Shown here in pieces: positions 1 to 9,579 of a stretch of DNA of 31,356 nucleotides. Under the pieces are notes generated by a model. It did not search any database. It worked only from the letters and a program-made list of their open reading frames with translations, and was not told the origin of the DNA. The translations under genes were made by a program, and so were the position numbers. The stretch is from an uncultured Clostridium sp. (GTDB lineage: Bacteria; Bacillota; Clostridia; TANB77; CAG-508): assembly GCA_947062645.1 (NCBI GenBank), contig CAMSQT010000002.1, forward strand, positions 1-31,356, in the 5' to 3' direction. Numbering within the stretch: the first letter of the stretch is position 1; every line of letters begins with the position of its first letter.

Positions 1-1962
1 TGTTAGGTCTGTTGGTGCTACTATTTTCATTGCTTTTTCTATGGTGTCTTGTTTGGCTTGGTTTTGATATGTCATTTTGATTGTTTCGTCTTGTGTTGCT
101 GCTTTTTTGTCTACTCCAAGGTTTGCGTTCATAACTACAGTAGCTCCTTCCACTGCACCTTCTTTGTAGTTTGTTTGCTCTCCTTCTAAGTTGATTTCTA
201 CTGTTTTTCCATTTACTTGATAATTGTTTACTTTTAGTTCGTTTTCATATAATAAATTGATACTGTTTACTTCGATGTTTTGTACTTGCTGTGGTAATTC
301 GATTACAATTTTTGGGTTTTTGTATAGGTCATATTTTTCATTATTTGAAGTTAATACCGTTTTGATTTCCACATTATTTCCTACTACTGTTGATAGGGTT
401 TCTTTGTTTACTTCTAATCCTGCTTCGGTTTTTGTTTCTTCTAATTTTATTGTACTTTCGGCTGTTTTATCATTTGCTACTACGGTGTTTTTTAAACCTA
501 CTACATTTGACATTTTTTGGGTTTCGCCATTTGTATGAATGGTTTTTATGTGATTAAATTCTAGTTTTCCTTCTGCTATTGGTGCAGTTGTTACTATTTT
601 TAAGGCTCTTACTTCTTTTCCTTCGTAGCTGATTCTAATATTTCCTTGTTCATCTTCTTGTGTTTGATTTGTAATAACTCCTACTTCTTCTTGTGCATGG
701 TTGTAAATTGTTATTTTTCCGTTTTCTCCAAGTATTTTGTTAAACCCAGCTTTGCTTAACATGGTTTCATTGTAAGTTACGTTTGCTAGTTCTTCTTTGT
801 CAGCCATTACATATTGACTGTTGTTTTCTACTATGGTAAGGTCTTGCATAGCTGATGCTAAGTTTACTTTTACTTCGGTTCTTGCTTGGTATTGTCTGTC
901 AATTCCTGCATTTAGTTTTCCTTTATAAATTGTATTTTCTACGTTATTTGCGCTTACTTCTAACATGGCATCTAATTCTTTGTTTTCTACTGCTATTTCG
1001 TTTTGTGCTTCTATTTCTTTGTTTCCATATAGTTTGATTTTTTGGTAAGCATTTATTTTTAAGTTTTCGGTTTTTGCTTCTTTGTCATAAATGCATGTTA
1101 AGATAACGTTTTCATTTCCTTGTTTTTTCCAAGCTACTTTTTGCTCTTTGGTTGGTTCGTTTTTCAAGGTTAATTCTACGTTTGTTCCATCGTTTTTCTC
1201 TTCGATTTTTGTCATGTTGTTTAAGTATTCTATTTTTTTAATCTCTGCTTTTTTACCATCTATTTCTGGAATGGTAATTTTAGCATATATCTCTTGCATT
1301 GGGTAATTGTTTTGTTTTAGTCCCATATGGTAAGAAATTTGAATCACTCTTTTTTCTTCTCCATGAATGGTTGCTATTTTATTGGTAATTACTTTCATAT
1401 CGTTTTGTATGTTTTCTTTTTGGTTGTTTTCTACTAGTTTGAAAGTAACATTTCTGGTTGCTTTGATAGCAATGTTCTTTTGAGTGCTATCTTTGTAGAT
1501 ACCTTTAAGGCTAATTTTGCTTACGATGTCTAATAAACCTACTGAGAAGTTGTCTTCTTTGATAGGTTCTATTTTTACTTTAATTTCTTCTGTGGTTCCT
1601 ACGTTTATTTGGTTTAGGGTAATAACATTGTTTTCAATTTTATTAACATAGCTACTTTCCGTTTCTTTTAAAATAAAGTTACTATTTTCAATTGCTATTT
1701 CCCCATTGAAGTATCCTTCTTTTTTTACTCCTACACGCAAATATAGGAAAGTTTCTTCTTCATTTAGTTGTTTTTCTAGTGTTGTTACTTGCTTTCCTTC
1801 TTGGTTTTTAAAATATGCTTCAAATTCCACGTTTTTGTGGTTTGTTGCTACATTGTCTGCTGCATAACTGATTAAGCCTTTTCCTACAAAGACAAAGTTT
1901 GCCATTGTCATGGTTAAAATTAGACTTAAAATCATACTGGTTTTAAAGATTTTGTTTTTCAT
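1..1962 (-). CDS. Large secreted surface protein, 3' end cut by window edge
   Basis: The reading frame is open from an ATG at 1962 to base 1 (654 codons, no stop), so the C-terminus lies outside the window. A strong AGGAGG site lies just upstream of the ATG. The N-terminus is a typical signal peptide: MKNKIF, a hydrophobic stretch to about residue 32, then a SYAA cleavage-like site. The rest is rich in Asn, Lys, Glu, Thr and Val with alternating beta-strand-like stretches, as in Gram-positive surface proteins built of repeated beta domains. No catalytic motif is recognisable. A wall anchor could lie beyond the edge. The gene contains no in-frame CGG codon and no frameshift. The family is not recognised; export is well supported, the function is unknown. 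Confidence 0.8.
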   Translation of the reverse strand, partial: MKNKIFKTSMILSLILTMTMANFVFVGKGLISYAADNVATNHKNVEFEAYFKNQEGKQVTTLEKQLNEEETFLYLRVGVKKEGYFNGEIAIENSNFILKETESSYVNKIENNVITLNQINVGTTEEIKVKIEPIKEDNFSVGLLDIVSKISLKGIYKDSTQKNIAIKATRNVTFKLVENNQKENIQNDMKVITNKIATIHGEEKRVIQISYHMGLKQNNYPMQEIYAKITIPEIDGKKAEIKKIEYLNNMTKIEEKNDGTNVELTLKNEPTKEQKVAWKKQGNENVILTCIYDKEAKTENLKINAYQKIKLYGNKEIEAQNEIAVENKELDAMLEVSANNVENTIYKGKLNAGIDRQYQARTEVKVNLASAMQDLTIVENNSQYVMADKEELANVTYNETMLSKAGFNKILGENGKITIYNHAQEEVGVITNQTQEDEQGNIRISYEGKEVRALKIVTTAPIAEGKLEFNHIKTIHTNGETQKMSNVVGLKNTVVANDKTAESTIKLEETKTEAGLEVNKETLSTVVGNNVEIKTVLTSNNEKYDLYKNPKIVIELPQQVQNIEVNSINLLYENELKVNNYQVNGKTVEINLEGEQTNYKEGAVEGATVVMNANLGVDKKAATQDETIKMTYQNQAKQDTIEKAMKIVAPTDLT

Positions 1963-2012
1963 AGTATCCTCCTCTTACACTTAGGTACTTTTTTACCCAA
2001 TTACTCTAATAT

Positions 2013-2042
2013 ATTATAGCTACATCTTTAAGAATAAATCAA
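2013..2042 (-). promoter_or_regulatory. Sigma-A type promoter for the surface protein
   Basis: On the minus strand TTGATT (2042-2037) is followed after 18 bases by TATAAT (2018-2013), about 50 bases upstream of the start at 1962. The rest of the 391-bp divergent gap 1963-2353 is very AT-rich. It also holds a TATAAT at 2328-2333 on the plus strand that may serve the gene at 2354, although its -35 element is poor. Confidence 0.6.
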
Positions 2043-2353
2043 GTAGCTAGTTTATCTTTTGCTTGATTTTACATGGTTTTTGCCTTACGGATTATATAAA
2101 TTGTGGAATAATATTACTTTTTTATTACATTTTTTGTTATTCCTACATAATCACTTTTTATTATACACTTTTTTTATCTATTTTTCAATGGTTTGACGAT
2201 ATTTTTTTAACTTTTTATGTAACTGTTTTATTTTTTGTTGTTTTTTGTCGAAATTAGTTATAATTTTTCATTTTTTTAAGTGTTTTAGAGCTTTTAAAAT
2301 AACTGTAAAGTTTTTTCATTTTTTTCATATAATGGTTTATAGAGGTGATTGGT

Positions 2354-2776
2354 TTGGATAATTTAAATTTTGATGAAAATACCATAAATAAGCTAAAAGA
2401 TATGATGAATAAAGGAGAGTTAAATGATGTGATGTCAAAAATTTCCCCTGAAATGATTCAAAATTTTTCTTCTATGATGGGAAATAGTGGTGGCTCTAAT
2501 AATTCTGGTAATGGTAATAGTGGTAATACTAATAATGGAGGTTTCGATTTTAGTCAGCTAGATATGAATACCATTATGAAGATGAAGTCGGTTATGGATA
2601 AATTAAATACTTCAAATGACCCTAGATCCAATCTACTACAATCTTTGAAACCTTATCTTCGTGAAGAAAGAAAGGGCAAAGTAGATCAGTATGCTAATTT
2701 ACTAAATGTAGCTAAAATTGCTGATCTTTTTAAAGATTCTAATTCTAATAATAAGGAGAGTCCTGGTAATGGCTAG
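2354..2776 (+). CDS. Conserved-type small hypothetical protein with Asn/Gly/Ser-rich linker
   Basis: I choose the TTG at 2354 because GAGGTG (2343-2347 region) sits six bases before it; a GTG at 2345 lies inside that ribosome binding site. The protein is about 140 residues: a charged N-terminal helix region with DMMNKGELNDVMSKISPEM, a low-complexity linker of Asn, Gly and Ser near residues 45-65, then a helical part with MKSVMDKL and NDPRSNLLQSLKPYLREE. Similar short proteins with an NDPRSNLL..LKPYL segment occur in Clostridia as hypothetical proteins, to my recollection. It overlaps the next gene by 8 bases, so the two are probably translationally coupled. Function unknown. Confidence 0.75.
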   Translation: MDNLNFDENTINKLKDMMNKGELNDVMSKISPEMIQNFSSMMGNSGGSNNSGNGNSGNTNNGGFDFSQLDMNTIMKMKSVMDKLNTSNDPRSNLLQSLKPYLREERKGKVDQYANLLNVAKIADLFKDSNSNNKESPGNG

Positions 2777-3119
2777 TTTTTATAATAATTATTATCGCTT
2801 TTATAGACCTTATCCTATGCCACTAGTTAACTACTGTGAACCTAAAAAAGCTTGTCCTACTACTGAATTAGCTAATAATTTACCCAAAAAAGAGCCTTCT
2901 TTCAAAGAGAAAGAAAACTCTTTTAGGTCTTTTTCTTTTGGTCCTGTTAATTTTAAAAATCCTTTTTTTAGTGATGTAGAGGAACCTATTTTTGAAATTT
3001 TTGGGATTCAATTGTATTTGGATGATATCATTATTTTAGGTTTATTGTTCTTTTTGTATCAAGAGGGTGTACAGGATGAGATGCTTTTTATGGCTCTGAT
3101 TTTATTGTTAGTTGGCTAA
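2769..3119 (+). CDS. Small hypothetical protein with C-terminal hydrophobic segment
   Basis: The start is the ATG at 2769, with AAGGAGAG at 2753-2760 upstream; it overlaps the previous stop codon region. The product is 116 residues. The N-terminal half is Tyr- and Pro-rich (NNYYRFYRPYPMP), the middle is charged, and the C-terminus carries IFGIQLYLDDIIILGLLFFL and a second hydrophobic run ending in ILLLVG, suggesting membrane association. It is co-transcribed with the gene at 2354 and ends 2 bases before the convergent stop of minC, leaving no room for a separate terminator. Not recognised by function. Confidence 0.75.
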   Translation: MASFYNNYYRFYRPYPMPLVNYCEPKKACPTTELANNLPKKEPSFKEKENSFRSFSFGPVNFKNPFFSDVEEPIFEIFGIQLYLDDIIILGLLFFLYQEGVQDEMLFMALILLLVG

Positions 3120-3121
3120 GT

Positions 3122-3733
3122 TTATTCAATTATAATTTCTTCTCCTACGACACTAACATAAGCTTGTTTATGCATTGGCTCTTCGTCACGGTCAATTTCT
3201 TTTAACACGTTTGCAATTCTTATTTGTACCGTATCTACTAATCCTGCCGCAATAATAGCTTGTTTATTTCCTTTGGCACCAGCATGGGCAAGACCTCTTA
3301 AGGCTCCTAAGATTATGATATTGTCTGCTGCCATTACTTCTGCACCAGAATTTACATCTCCAATAATAACCAAACTTCCTTCTGCTTCTATCTTTTGACC
3401 TGAACGTAAAGATCCTCGATGGAATTTGGTTTCAGATAAGGCAATTTCTTTTTCAAAAGCTTTTTTTATATTGTGTAAGCCTAATCCTTTTGGCATGTCA
3501 AAATCAATTTCTACGTCTATTTTATTCTTAATTAAATTTTGGATTTCGTCCATTTCTTTGTTTTTTAAGATTTTTCCAGTTACCATGATAGGTGTTTTTT
3601 CGTCTTTATATAGTTTTTTTAGTTCATTTAATTTTTTTGTTAAATCTTCTACAATTTCTGCTTGCTCTGCGATATCACTTAGTTTGATAACTATTTCGTC
3701 TTTTTTTAGATTAATACTAACACAATTTTTCAT
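3122..3733 (-). CDS. minC: Septum site-determining protein MinC
   Basis: The product is 203 residues, near the usual MinC length. The N-terminal domain (about residues 1-100) is a MinC_N-like alpha/beta fold. The C-terminal domain is the diagnostic MinC beta-helix, with FHRGSLRSGQKIEAEGS, VIIGDVNSGAEV and IILGALRGLAHAG from about residue 104. MinC inhibits FtsZ polymerisation and is placed by MinD. It is the last gene of the mre operon, 15 bases after PBP2. No minD or minE follows; instead two unrelated genes arrive head-on from the other strand. It has no in-frame CGG. Confidence 0.95.
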   Translation of the reverse strand: MKNCVSINLKKDEIVIKLSDIAEQAEIVEDLTKKLNELKKLYKDEKTPIMVTGKILKNKEMDEIQNLIKNKIDVEIDFDMPKGLGLHNIKKAFEKEIALSETKFHRGSLRSGQKIEAEGSLVIIGDVNSGAEVMAADNIIILGALRGLAHAGAKGNKQAIIAAGLVDTVQIRIANVLKEIDRDEEPMHKQAYVSVVGEEIIIE

Positions 3734-3748
3734 TTCTTTACATCCTTT

Positions 3749-5871
3749 CTAGTTCATGATTTCAACATATGGTGTTGCACTCATATCCTCTTCTACATTT
3801 TGCGTATTCATACCAAAATATTCTGCCATAATATCTCTTACTACTTCAGCCGTATAGTTTCCATGTCCTCCATTTTCTACCATAACAACAATTGCAATTT
3901 CTGGATTTTCAAATGGTGCAAAACCAACAAACCATGCATGAACTTTATTGTTTGGTGCTTCTGCTGAACCGGTTTTTCCTCCTACGCTGATATTAAAGTC
4001 TTTAAATCTTACATAGGCGGTTCCGCTAGTATCACTAGTAACAGATTTCATTCCTTCTAGTACTGCTTTTAGGTAGTTTGGATTAATTTCTTTACTTTCC
4101 ATATTTTCTGGTTCTAAACCTAGTTTTTTGTTGACAAATTGATTAATTTCTTCTCTAGATGCTTCTGACCCGTCTGCATTTCGAATGGTTCTTATTAAGC
4201 TAACATCTACTTTTTTTCCACCATTAGCAAGCATACTGATATATTTTGCCATTTGAAGGGGACTAAATTCGTTATCTCCTTGTCCAATAGATGCGTTTAA
4301 GGTATTTCCAGGATTCCAACCTGGATCGTCTGGATGTAGTTTTTGTTTCGCTTCTTTGCTTGCTACGACTCCTGCTGTTTCACTTTGTAATTCGATTCCT
4401 GTTTTGTTTCCTAATCCAAAATATCTAGCTATTTCTGCTAATTTGTCAATTCCCATTCTATCTCCTGTTTCATAGAAGAAATAGTTACAAGATCTTTCGA
4501 TTGCTTGTGATACATTAACATAGCCATGTCCTCTATGATGATCCGTATATAACCAACAGTTCATAGATATTCCATATTTTCGATAAACTCCAGTGTCATT
4601 GATTGTGGTTTTTAAATCGATGACTCCTGATTCTAGTCCTGCAATAGCGGTTATCATTTTAAAGGTAGAACCTGGTGAATAAGAGTTTTGGGTTGCTTTG
4701 TCTACTAATGGCTTAGCTTCGTTGTTGGTGTAGTTGTTCCATGCTTCGTTACTAATACCTCCGAATAAAGTCTTCTGGGTTATAATCTGGATAGCTTGCC
4801 ATGGCTAAAACTTCTCCTGAGTTTACGTTCATAACAACAGCCGCTCCTGCATTGGCATTGTATGCTTTTCCAAATCCTCCACTTGCTATTTTTTGTATGT
4901 TAGCTGCTAGTGCATTTTCTGTTATTTTTTGAAGGTTTGCATCTATGGTAAGAACAACGTCTGATCCTGCTATTGCTTCTTTGGATACATATTCTGCTGT
5001 TGTGGTTCCGTCTACTGCCATGTCGATTTGTTTGGTTCCGTTTTTTCCTTTTAGGTATTCTTCAAATACATATTCGATTCCTGTTTTTCCTATTAAATCA
5101 TTTTGGCTGTAATAATTTTTTCTTGCTTCATATTCTTCACTATTTATTTTCCCAGCATAGCCTAATATATGAGAAGCTAAGTTGCCGAGATGTGTATCTT
5201 CTTACGGGTTTTACTAAGATGTTGATACCAGAAAATTTTTCTGCACTTTCGCTAAATTCTGCTACCGCTTCTCTTGGAATGTCTTCTGCAATGGTAACAG
5301 CTTTTGTGCTACTATATCCTTTTTGAGCAATTAAATAGCGAATTACTATGATTTTTCTTATTTCGTTTAGGTCTGTTTGTTTGATTTTGTATTTATCTTT
5401 AAATTTGTAAAAGGCTTGTTCTGCTGTTATGTCTTCTTCTAAATTATTCGTTTTTTTCCATTTAATTAAGGTTTCGTTTCCTATGGTAAATTCAAATGGT
5501 TCTAATTTGATTGGAAAGGTATCGGCATAGGAACATCCATGTTTTTCTAAAAGTTTTATCATGTTTAATATGTTAGTATTTAAGGTGTCTGTGTCTACTT
5601 TACTTTTATACATTTCTAAGGAAAATTCCATTTTAGAGGTAACTAACGGGTTTCCTGTTTTGTCTAAGATGGCTCCTCTTGAAGCTTCTAGGGTACTTTC
5701 TCTGGTTAATCTTGTGTTGGATTGTTCTCTATATTCTGCACCATGTACAATTTGAAGGCTGAATAATCTGACAATTAGGATGATTCCAATGATATAAATT
5801 AAAATTGTTAAAACATTAAATCTTAAATTTACGTTTGCTTTTTTCTTTTTGGCTTTGTATTTTCTTATCAA
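3749..5871 (-). CDS. mrdA: Penicillin-binding protein 2 (elongasome transpeptidase), two +1 CGG sites
   Basis: Read conventionally the gene is in three pieces. Dropping one C at each of two in-frame CGG codons (5187 and 4763) gives one protein of 706 residues. The N-terminus has a basic cytoplasmic stretch and one membrane helix near residues 20-40, followed by the PBP dimerisation domain (ASRGAILDKTGNPL) and the transpeptidase domain. The catalytic motifs are all present: SxxK as STFK at about 401-404, SxN as SCN at about 460, and KTG as GGKTGSAE near 632. It cross-links lateral-wall peptidoglycan on the outer membrane face together with RodA and MreBCD. It lies in the standard mreBCD-PBP2-minC order. 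The restored glycines are 229 (in TSGNLASHILGYAG) and 370 (in DFIGGIS). A pseudogene is unlikely because every motif is intact. Confidence 0.9.
4760..4763 (-). other. +1 recoding site, PBP2 Gly370 (CGGA)
   Basis: The coding strand reads att CGG agg tat tag. Skipping the C gives att GGA GGT ATT AGT, i.e. DFIGGIS, the expected PBP2 continuation; staying in frame stops within four codons. Confidence 0.85.
5184..5187 (-). other. +1 recoding site, PBP2 Gly229 (CGGC)
   Basis: The coding strand reads aca tct CGG caa ctt. Skipping the C gives TSGNLASHILGY, matching the usual LASHILGY motif of class B PBPs. Confidence 0.85.
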
Positions 5872-5908
5872 ATCTTCACCTTCTTTCTTTTTGTTTTATG
5901 TTATCTTT

Positions 5909-6442
5909 TTAAAAATATCTTGTTAATATAGTATTTGCTTTATATTCATTTTCTATATAATAGCCAGCTTTTTGAATGAGTGGATATAGGATAATTGTTA
6001 AGATTAAATTAAAGATTATTTCAATTACTAGTATTTTTATAAAATTTAATAATTCTATGTTTGTGCTAACAAATATATAGTTTAATAACCATGCTAATAC
6101 TTCGAAGGTAACTGTTGCTCCTATTACCATTACCATGATTGTCATTCTACTATCTTTAGAGAAATTTTTGTCAAATATAGTTGTTACAAATCCTATTAGT
6201 CCTAGCCCTATACTATAAATTCCAATTTTGGTTCCTATACTTAAATCTAATATAATTCCTATTACTAGTCCATAAATGGTTCCCATGGTTCGATTGCCAA
6301 ATAATCCAATAAATAGAATTAAGATAACAAATAAGTTTGGCATAATTCCTGCTATATTAAACCAACTAAAAAAGTTTGCTTGTAATAAGTAAATAATAAA
6401 GGTTGTTATAATTAAACTAATATGAATAATTGTCTTTTTCAA
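5909..6442 (-). CDS. mreD: Rod shape-determining protein MreD
   Basis: The product is 177 residues with about five hydrophobic membrane spans, starting at residue 5 and including NLFVILILFIGLFGNR, YGLVIGIILDLSIG and EIIFNLILTIILYPL; this is the MreD layout. The start is a TTG at 6442 placed right after an AAGGAGG ribosome binding site. MreD is an integral membrane partner of MreC and MreB in the elongasome. It lies between mreC (15-base gap) and PBP2. No in-frame CGG. Confidence 0.9.
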   Translation of the reverse strand: MKKTIIHISLIITTFIIYLLQANFFSWFNIAGIMPNLFVILILFIGLFGNRTMGTIYGLVIGIILDLSIGTKIGIYSIGLGLIGFVTTIFDKNFSKDSRMTIMVMVIGATVTFEVLAWLLNYIFVSTNIELLNFIKILVIEIIFNLILTIILYPLIQKAGYYIENEYKANTILTRYF

Positions 6443-6457
6443 TTGGCTTCCTCCTTG

Positions 6458-7276
6458 TTATTCTTGATTTGCTATAACTAGTACGGTATCTAATTTATTA
6501 AAGTCAACTGCTGTTTCTACAATGGCGTATCTATCTGTCATGTTTTGCGTGTTGGTTACTTTTTTTACGGTTCCTATGTGAATCCCTTTTGGATAAATTC
6601 CTCCTAATCCTGATGTTTCAATGCTATCTCCTTGTATGATGTTGGCTTCTGTTGGAATGTACATGGCTTTTAAGGCTGAAGTTTCGTCTAAGGTTCCTTT
6701 GCAAACAATGCTGTCTTTGGTGGTACTCATTGAACAACTAACTGAACTTGCTGTGTCTATAATGGTTTGTACTTTGGCAGTATTTTCTGTTACTGATACA
6801 ACATGTCCTACTAGTCCTTGATCTCCAATTACTGTCATGTCTTCTTTTACACCATCTTTTTTTCCTAGATTGATTACTATGGTTTTAGAGTAATTACTAA
6901 TATCTTTTCCTATAACATAACCAGGGATGGTTTTGTATTCTCCATATTTTTTGGTTAGGTTTAGGTATTCTTTTAGGGTTTCGTTTTGTGTTTTGATGTT
7001 TTCTAGTTCTCTTAAGGACTGTTCTAATTCACTATTTTTTTGCTTTAGGTTTTTGTTTTCTTCTTTTAGGTTACCAATGTCTGTAAAAAAGGTATTGTTT
7101 CCTCCTATTTTATTTTTTAAATAGGTTAGTCCATTTTGAATTGGCATAACTAAGTTGCTTGCTGCATTTTCAAAAAAGGAGCTTTCTTTGTCTCCATTTG
7201 AAAAGATAACAATTAATATTAAAATAATAATAGTTATGATAATTCCTATCATTCCAGCTTTTTTGTTTCTTTGCAT
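6458..7276 (-). CDS. mreC: Rod shape-determining protein MreC
   Basis: The product is 272 residues. A membrane anchor (GIIITIIILILIVIF) lies near residues 10-25, a coiled coil follows at about 65-105 (KEENKNLKQKNSELEQSL), and then comes the two-lobed beta domain with GYVIGKDISNYSKTIVINLG and GLVGHV, as in MreC. It links cytoplasmic MreB to the periplasm-facing PBP2. It sits 20 bases after mreB. An AGGGAAG ribosome binding site precedes the ATG. No in-frame CGG. Confidence 0.95.
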   Translation of the reverse strand: MQRNKKAGMIGIIITIIILILIVIFSNGDKESSFFENAASNLVMPIQNGLTYLKNKIGGNNTFFTDIGNLKEENKNLKQKNSELEQSLRELENIKTQNETLKEYLNLTKKYGEYKTIPGYVIGKDISNYSKTIVINLGKKDGVKEDMTVIGDQGLVGHVVSVTENTAKVQTIIDTASSVSCSMSTTKDSIVCKGTLDETSALKAMYIPTEANIIQGDSIETSGLGGIYPKGIHIGTVKKVTNTQNMTDRYAIVETAVDFNKLDTVLVIANQE

Positions 7277-7296
7277 TTTTTTACTTCCCTTTTTTA

Positions 7297-8330
7297 TTAT
7301 TTTCTTTTTCTGCTGTTGATTAGAACGGTTTTTAATCGTTCTAAGTCTTCTAATGTTTTTCCAGTTCCTCTTACAACACAGTCTAATGGCTGTTCTGCAA
7401 TATAAACAGGCATGCCTGTTTGGCTACTTAGTAGTTTATCCAAGTTTTGGATTAAGGCTCCTCCACCTGCTAATACGATTCCTTTTTCCATGATGTCAGA
7501 AGCTAATTCTGGTGGTGTTTTTTCTAGGGTTAGCTTTACAATATCTACAATTTTTCCAACTGATTCTTGTATGGCTTCTTGGATTTGTGTGGATGTAATG
7601 GTAATATTTCTTGGTAGACCACTACTTAAATCTCTTCCTCTTATTTCCATTGGTGTTTCTGTCATTAGTGGCATGGCACAGCCTATTTTCATTTTGATTT
7701 GTTCTGCTGTAGTTTCGCCGATGGCTAAATTCATTTCGTGTTTAATGTAGTTTATGATGTCATTGTCTAGTTCGTCTCCTGCAATTCTTAATGAATGACT
7801 TATTACAATTCCTCCTAAGGAAATAACGGCTACTTCCGTAGTTCCTCCTCCGGATATCCACTATCATGTTACCACTTGGTTCAGCAACATCTAAAGAAGC
7901 GCCAATTGCTGCTGCCATAGGCTCTTCTACTAGATAGACTTCTTTTGCTCCTGCTTGCATAACAGATTCTTCGACAGCTCTTTCTTCTACTTCGGTAATT
8001 CCTGATGGTACCCCTACTACAACTCTTGGTCTTCCTACGTTATATCTTCTTCCTACTTTTTCTAATATGTTTTTTAACATCAATTGAGTGGCTGTAAAGT
8101 CGGCTATTACTCCATCTTTTAAAGGTCTTACGGCTTTTATTTGTTCTGGCGTTCTACCGAAGCATTTCTTTTGCTTCTGTTCCGGTTGCTTTGATGCCCC
8201 CTGTTTTTCTATCAATTGCCACAACAGATGGTTCTTTTAAGATAATTCCTTTTCCTTTTAAGGTTACTAAGATATTGGCTGTTCCTAGGTCAATTCCTAT
8301 GTCTTTTGACCCCCATGTAAAAAGTTTCAT
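7297..8330 (-). CDS. mreB: Rod shape-determining protein MreB, two +1 CGG sites
   Basis: The start is the ATG at 8330, which overlaps the radC stop (ATGA). Dropping one C at 8159 and one at 7852 yields 343 residues, the normal MreB length. Visible actin-fold motifs: phosphate 1 as DIGIDLGTAN at 10-19, GRTPEQIKAVRPLKDGVIAD from residue 58, VGVPSGITEVEERA, phosphate 2 as DIGGGTTEVAVISLGG at about 158, and VLAGGGALIQNLDKLL in the adenosine region. MreB filaments direct lateral wall synthesis and are normally essential for rod shape. Conventional reading stops at codon 59 and again leaves the frame at the nucleotide-binding motif. Both lost residues are conserved glycines, so a recoding interpretation fits better than a broken gene. 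Confidence 0.92.
7849..7852 (-). other. +1 recoding site, MreB Gly160 (CGGA)
   Basis: The coding strand reads gat atc CGG agg agg aac. Skipping C gives DIGGGTTE, the nucleotide phosphate-binding motif of MreB. Confidence 0.9.
8156..8159 (-). other. +1 recoding site, MreB Gly58 (CGGT)
   Basis: The coding strand reads atg ctt CGG tag. Skipping C gives MLGRTPEQI, the conserved MreB segment; staying in frame meets TAG at once. Confidence 0.9.
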
Positions 8331-9070
8331 GTTTTTTCTTCCTTTCTTTTCTTTATGTCTACTTTTTTCGTGTCAGCTTGTTTGACAATTTGGTCAAATA
8401 TACTGGTATATGTTTTGTCTCCTATTACGATATGGTCTAATAATTGTATTCCTACTAAGTTTGCCGCTTTCATAAGTCTTCCTGTATAGTCTAAATCTTT
8501 TTGGCTTGGTGTGGCATCTCCTGTTGGGTGGTTGTGTACTAATACAAATTTTGATGCTTTCATTTTGATAGGCTCTTGCAAAATGTCCTTGATGGGAATT
8601 TCTATGAAATGATTGCCTCCTACTGCTACTTCTTTTATTTTTATGATGTCGTTTTTGCTGTTTAGTATAACTACTTTTAAAATTTCGGTACGTTGAAAAC
8701 GTAATTCTTCCATTAAAATATTAGCTAAGTCTTGTGGGTTTTTTACGTTCATTTTTCTAAGTTTAGCTGGCATTGTCATTCTACTTGCTAATTCGCCTAC
8801 TGCTTTTAGTTGAATGGCTTTTACTTTTCCAATTCCTTTGATTTGCATCAGTTCTTCTAGACTGATGTTTCTTAAAAAATTCATTCCTTCACTTTTGGCT
8901 TCGCTTAAAGTTAGTATTCTTTGTGCTACTTGTACAGATGTTTCTTCTTTGGTTCCTGTTTTTATGATTATGGCAAGTAATTCTGCATTAGATAGTGCTT
9001 CTTCTCCATGCCATTGTAGTTTTTCGTATGGTCTTTCTAATTCTGGTAATTGTTTGATTGTGATTGGCAA
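8327..9070 (-). CDS. radC: RadC family JAB-domain protein
   Basis: The product is 247 residues. The N-terminal part has a UPF0758 helix-hairpin-helix region (LMQIKGIGKVKAIQL near residue 80). The C-terminal JAB/MPN domain carries the metal motif HNHPTGDATPSQKD near residues 180-193. The role of RadC is unsettled; the domain resembles a metal-dependent peptidase or nuclease. The likely start is a TTG at 9070, about ten bases after an AAAGGA site. It overlaps mreB by four bases, the usual position next to mreBCD in Firmicutes. No in-frame CGG. Confidence 0.92.
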   Translation of the reverse strand: MPITIKQLPELERPYEKLQWHGEEALSNAELLAIIIKTGTKEETSVQVAQRILTLSEAKSEGMNFLRNISLEELMQIKGIGKVKAIQLKAVGELASRMTMPAKLRKMNVKNPQDLANILMEELRFQRTEILKVVILNSKNDIIKIKEVAVGGNHFIEIPIKDILQEPIKMKASKFVLVHNHPTGDATPSQKDLDYTGRLMKAANLVGIQLLDHIVIGDKTYTSIFDQIVKQADTKKVDIKKRKEEKT

Positions 9071-9127
9071 ATTGATCTTGTCCTTTCTTGTTTTAATTTG
9101 CCCCTTTTGTTTTTATGCTTTATCTCG

Positions 9128-9385
9128 TTATACTTTTTTGTAAATAAAGATTGCTAATACCATTCCTATGATACTAGATATGCTGATTTTAAACATAAGT
9201 GCAAAGGTAATTTTGATGACACTTAAGTCTAATACGACTGGATTTTCTAACCCAAAGCTTTGGCTGTAAGATAGCCACCAAAGCCAGTTTACTTTAGATG
9301 CTAGTTCTCCTAATAGTCCCCCTACTACTAGGCCTGATAATATAAATACTAATAAAATCCATATATTTTTTTCTTTTGTTGCCAT
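9128..9385 (-). CDS. DUF4321-like small membrane protein
   Basis: The product is 85 residues with two hydrophobic spans, near residues 8-28 (ILLVFILSGLVVGGLLGEL) and 60-82. The pattern GGLLGELASKV followed by SFGLENPVVLDLSVIKITFAL resembles DUF4321 proteins found upstream of radC/mreB in Clostridia. The function is unknown. A strong GGAGGG site precedes the ATG. It is the first gene of the mre operon and lies 57 bases before radC. Confidence 0.8.
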   Translation of the reverse strand: MATKEKNIWILLVFILSGLVVGGLLGELASKVNWLWWLSYSQSFGLENPVVLDLSVIKITFALMFKISISSIIGMVLAIFIYKKV

Positions 9386-9438
9386 TTTTATCCCTCCATT
9401 TTTTCTTACGGCTATTGCATTTTTATTCTACTTTTGGT

Positions 9439-9467
9439 ATTATAACTTGTATTAACAATTTTTTCAA
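9439..9467 (-). promoter_or_regulatory. Sigma-A type promoter of the DUF4321-radC-mreBCD-PBP2-minC operon
   Basis: On the minus strand TTGAAA (9467-9462) is followed after 17 bases by TATAAT (9444-9439), about 55 bases before the start at 9385. Confidence 0.65.
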
Positions 9468-9499
9468 GTGAATTGCTATATTTTATTGAAATTTTTTAA

Positions 9500-9528
9500 T
9501 TACCAAAAATTGTGGCTTTTCATATAAT
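9500..9528 (+). promoter_or_regulatory. Probable promoter of mecA
   Basis: TTACCA (9500-9505) and TATAAT (9523-9528) are separated by 17 bases, 51 bases before the mecA start. A second TATAAT-like element lies a little downstream near 9540. Confidence 0.5.
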
Positions 9529-9579
9529 GATAGAAGTAGTATAATATAATTAGTACTAGTTAAGGGGGAAGTTATCTTT

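Noticed and set aside
4973..5326. A plus-strand reading frame opposite PBP2
   Set aside because: It lies opposite conserved transpeptidase coding sequence, with no ribosome binding site and no recognisable product.
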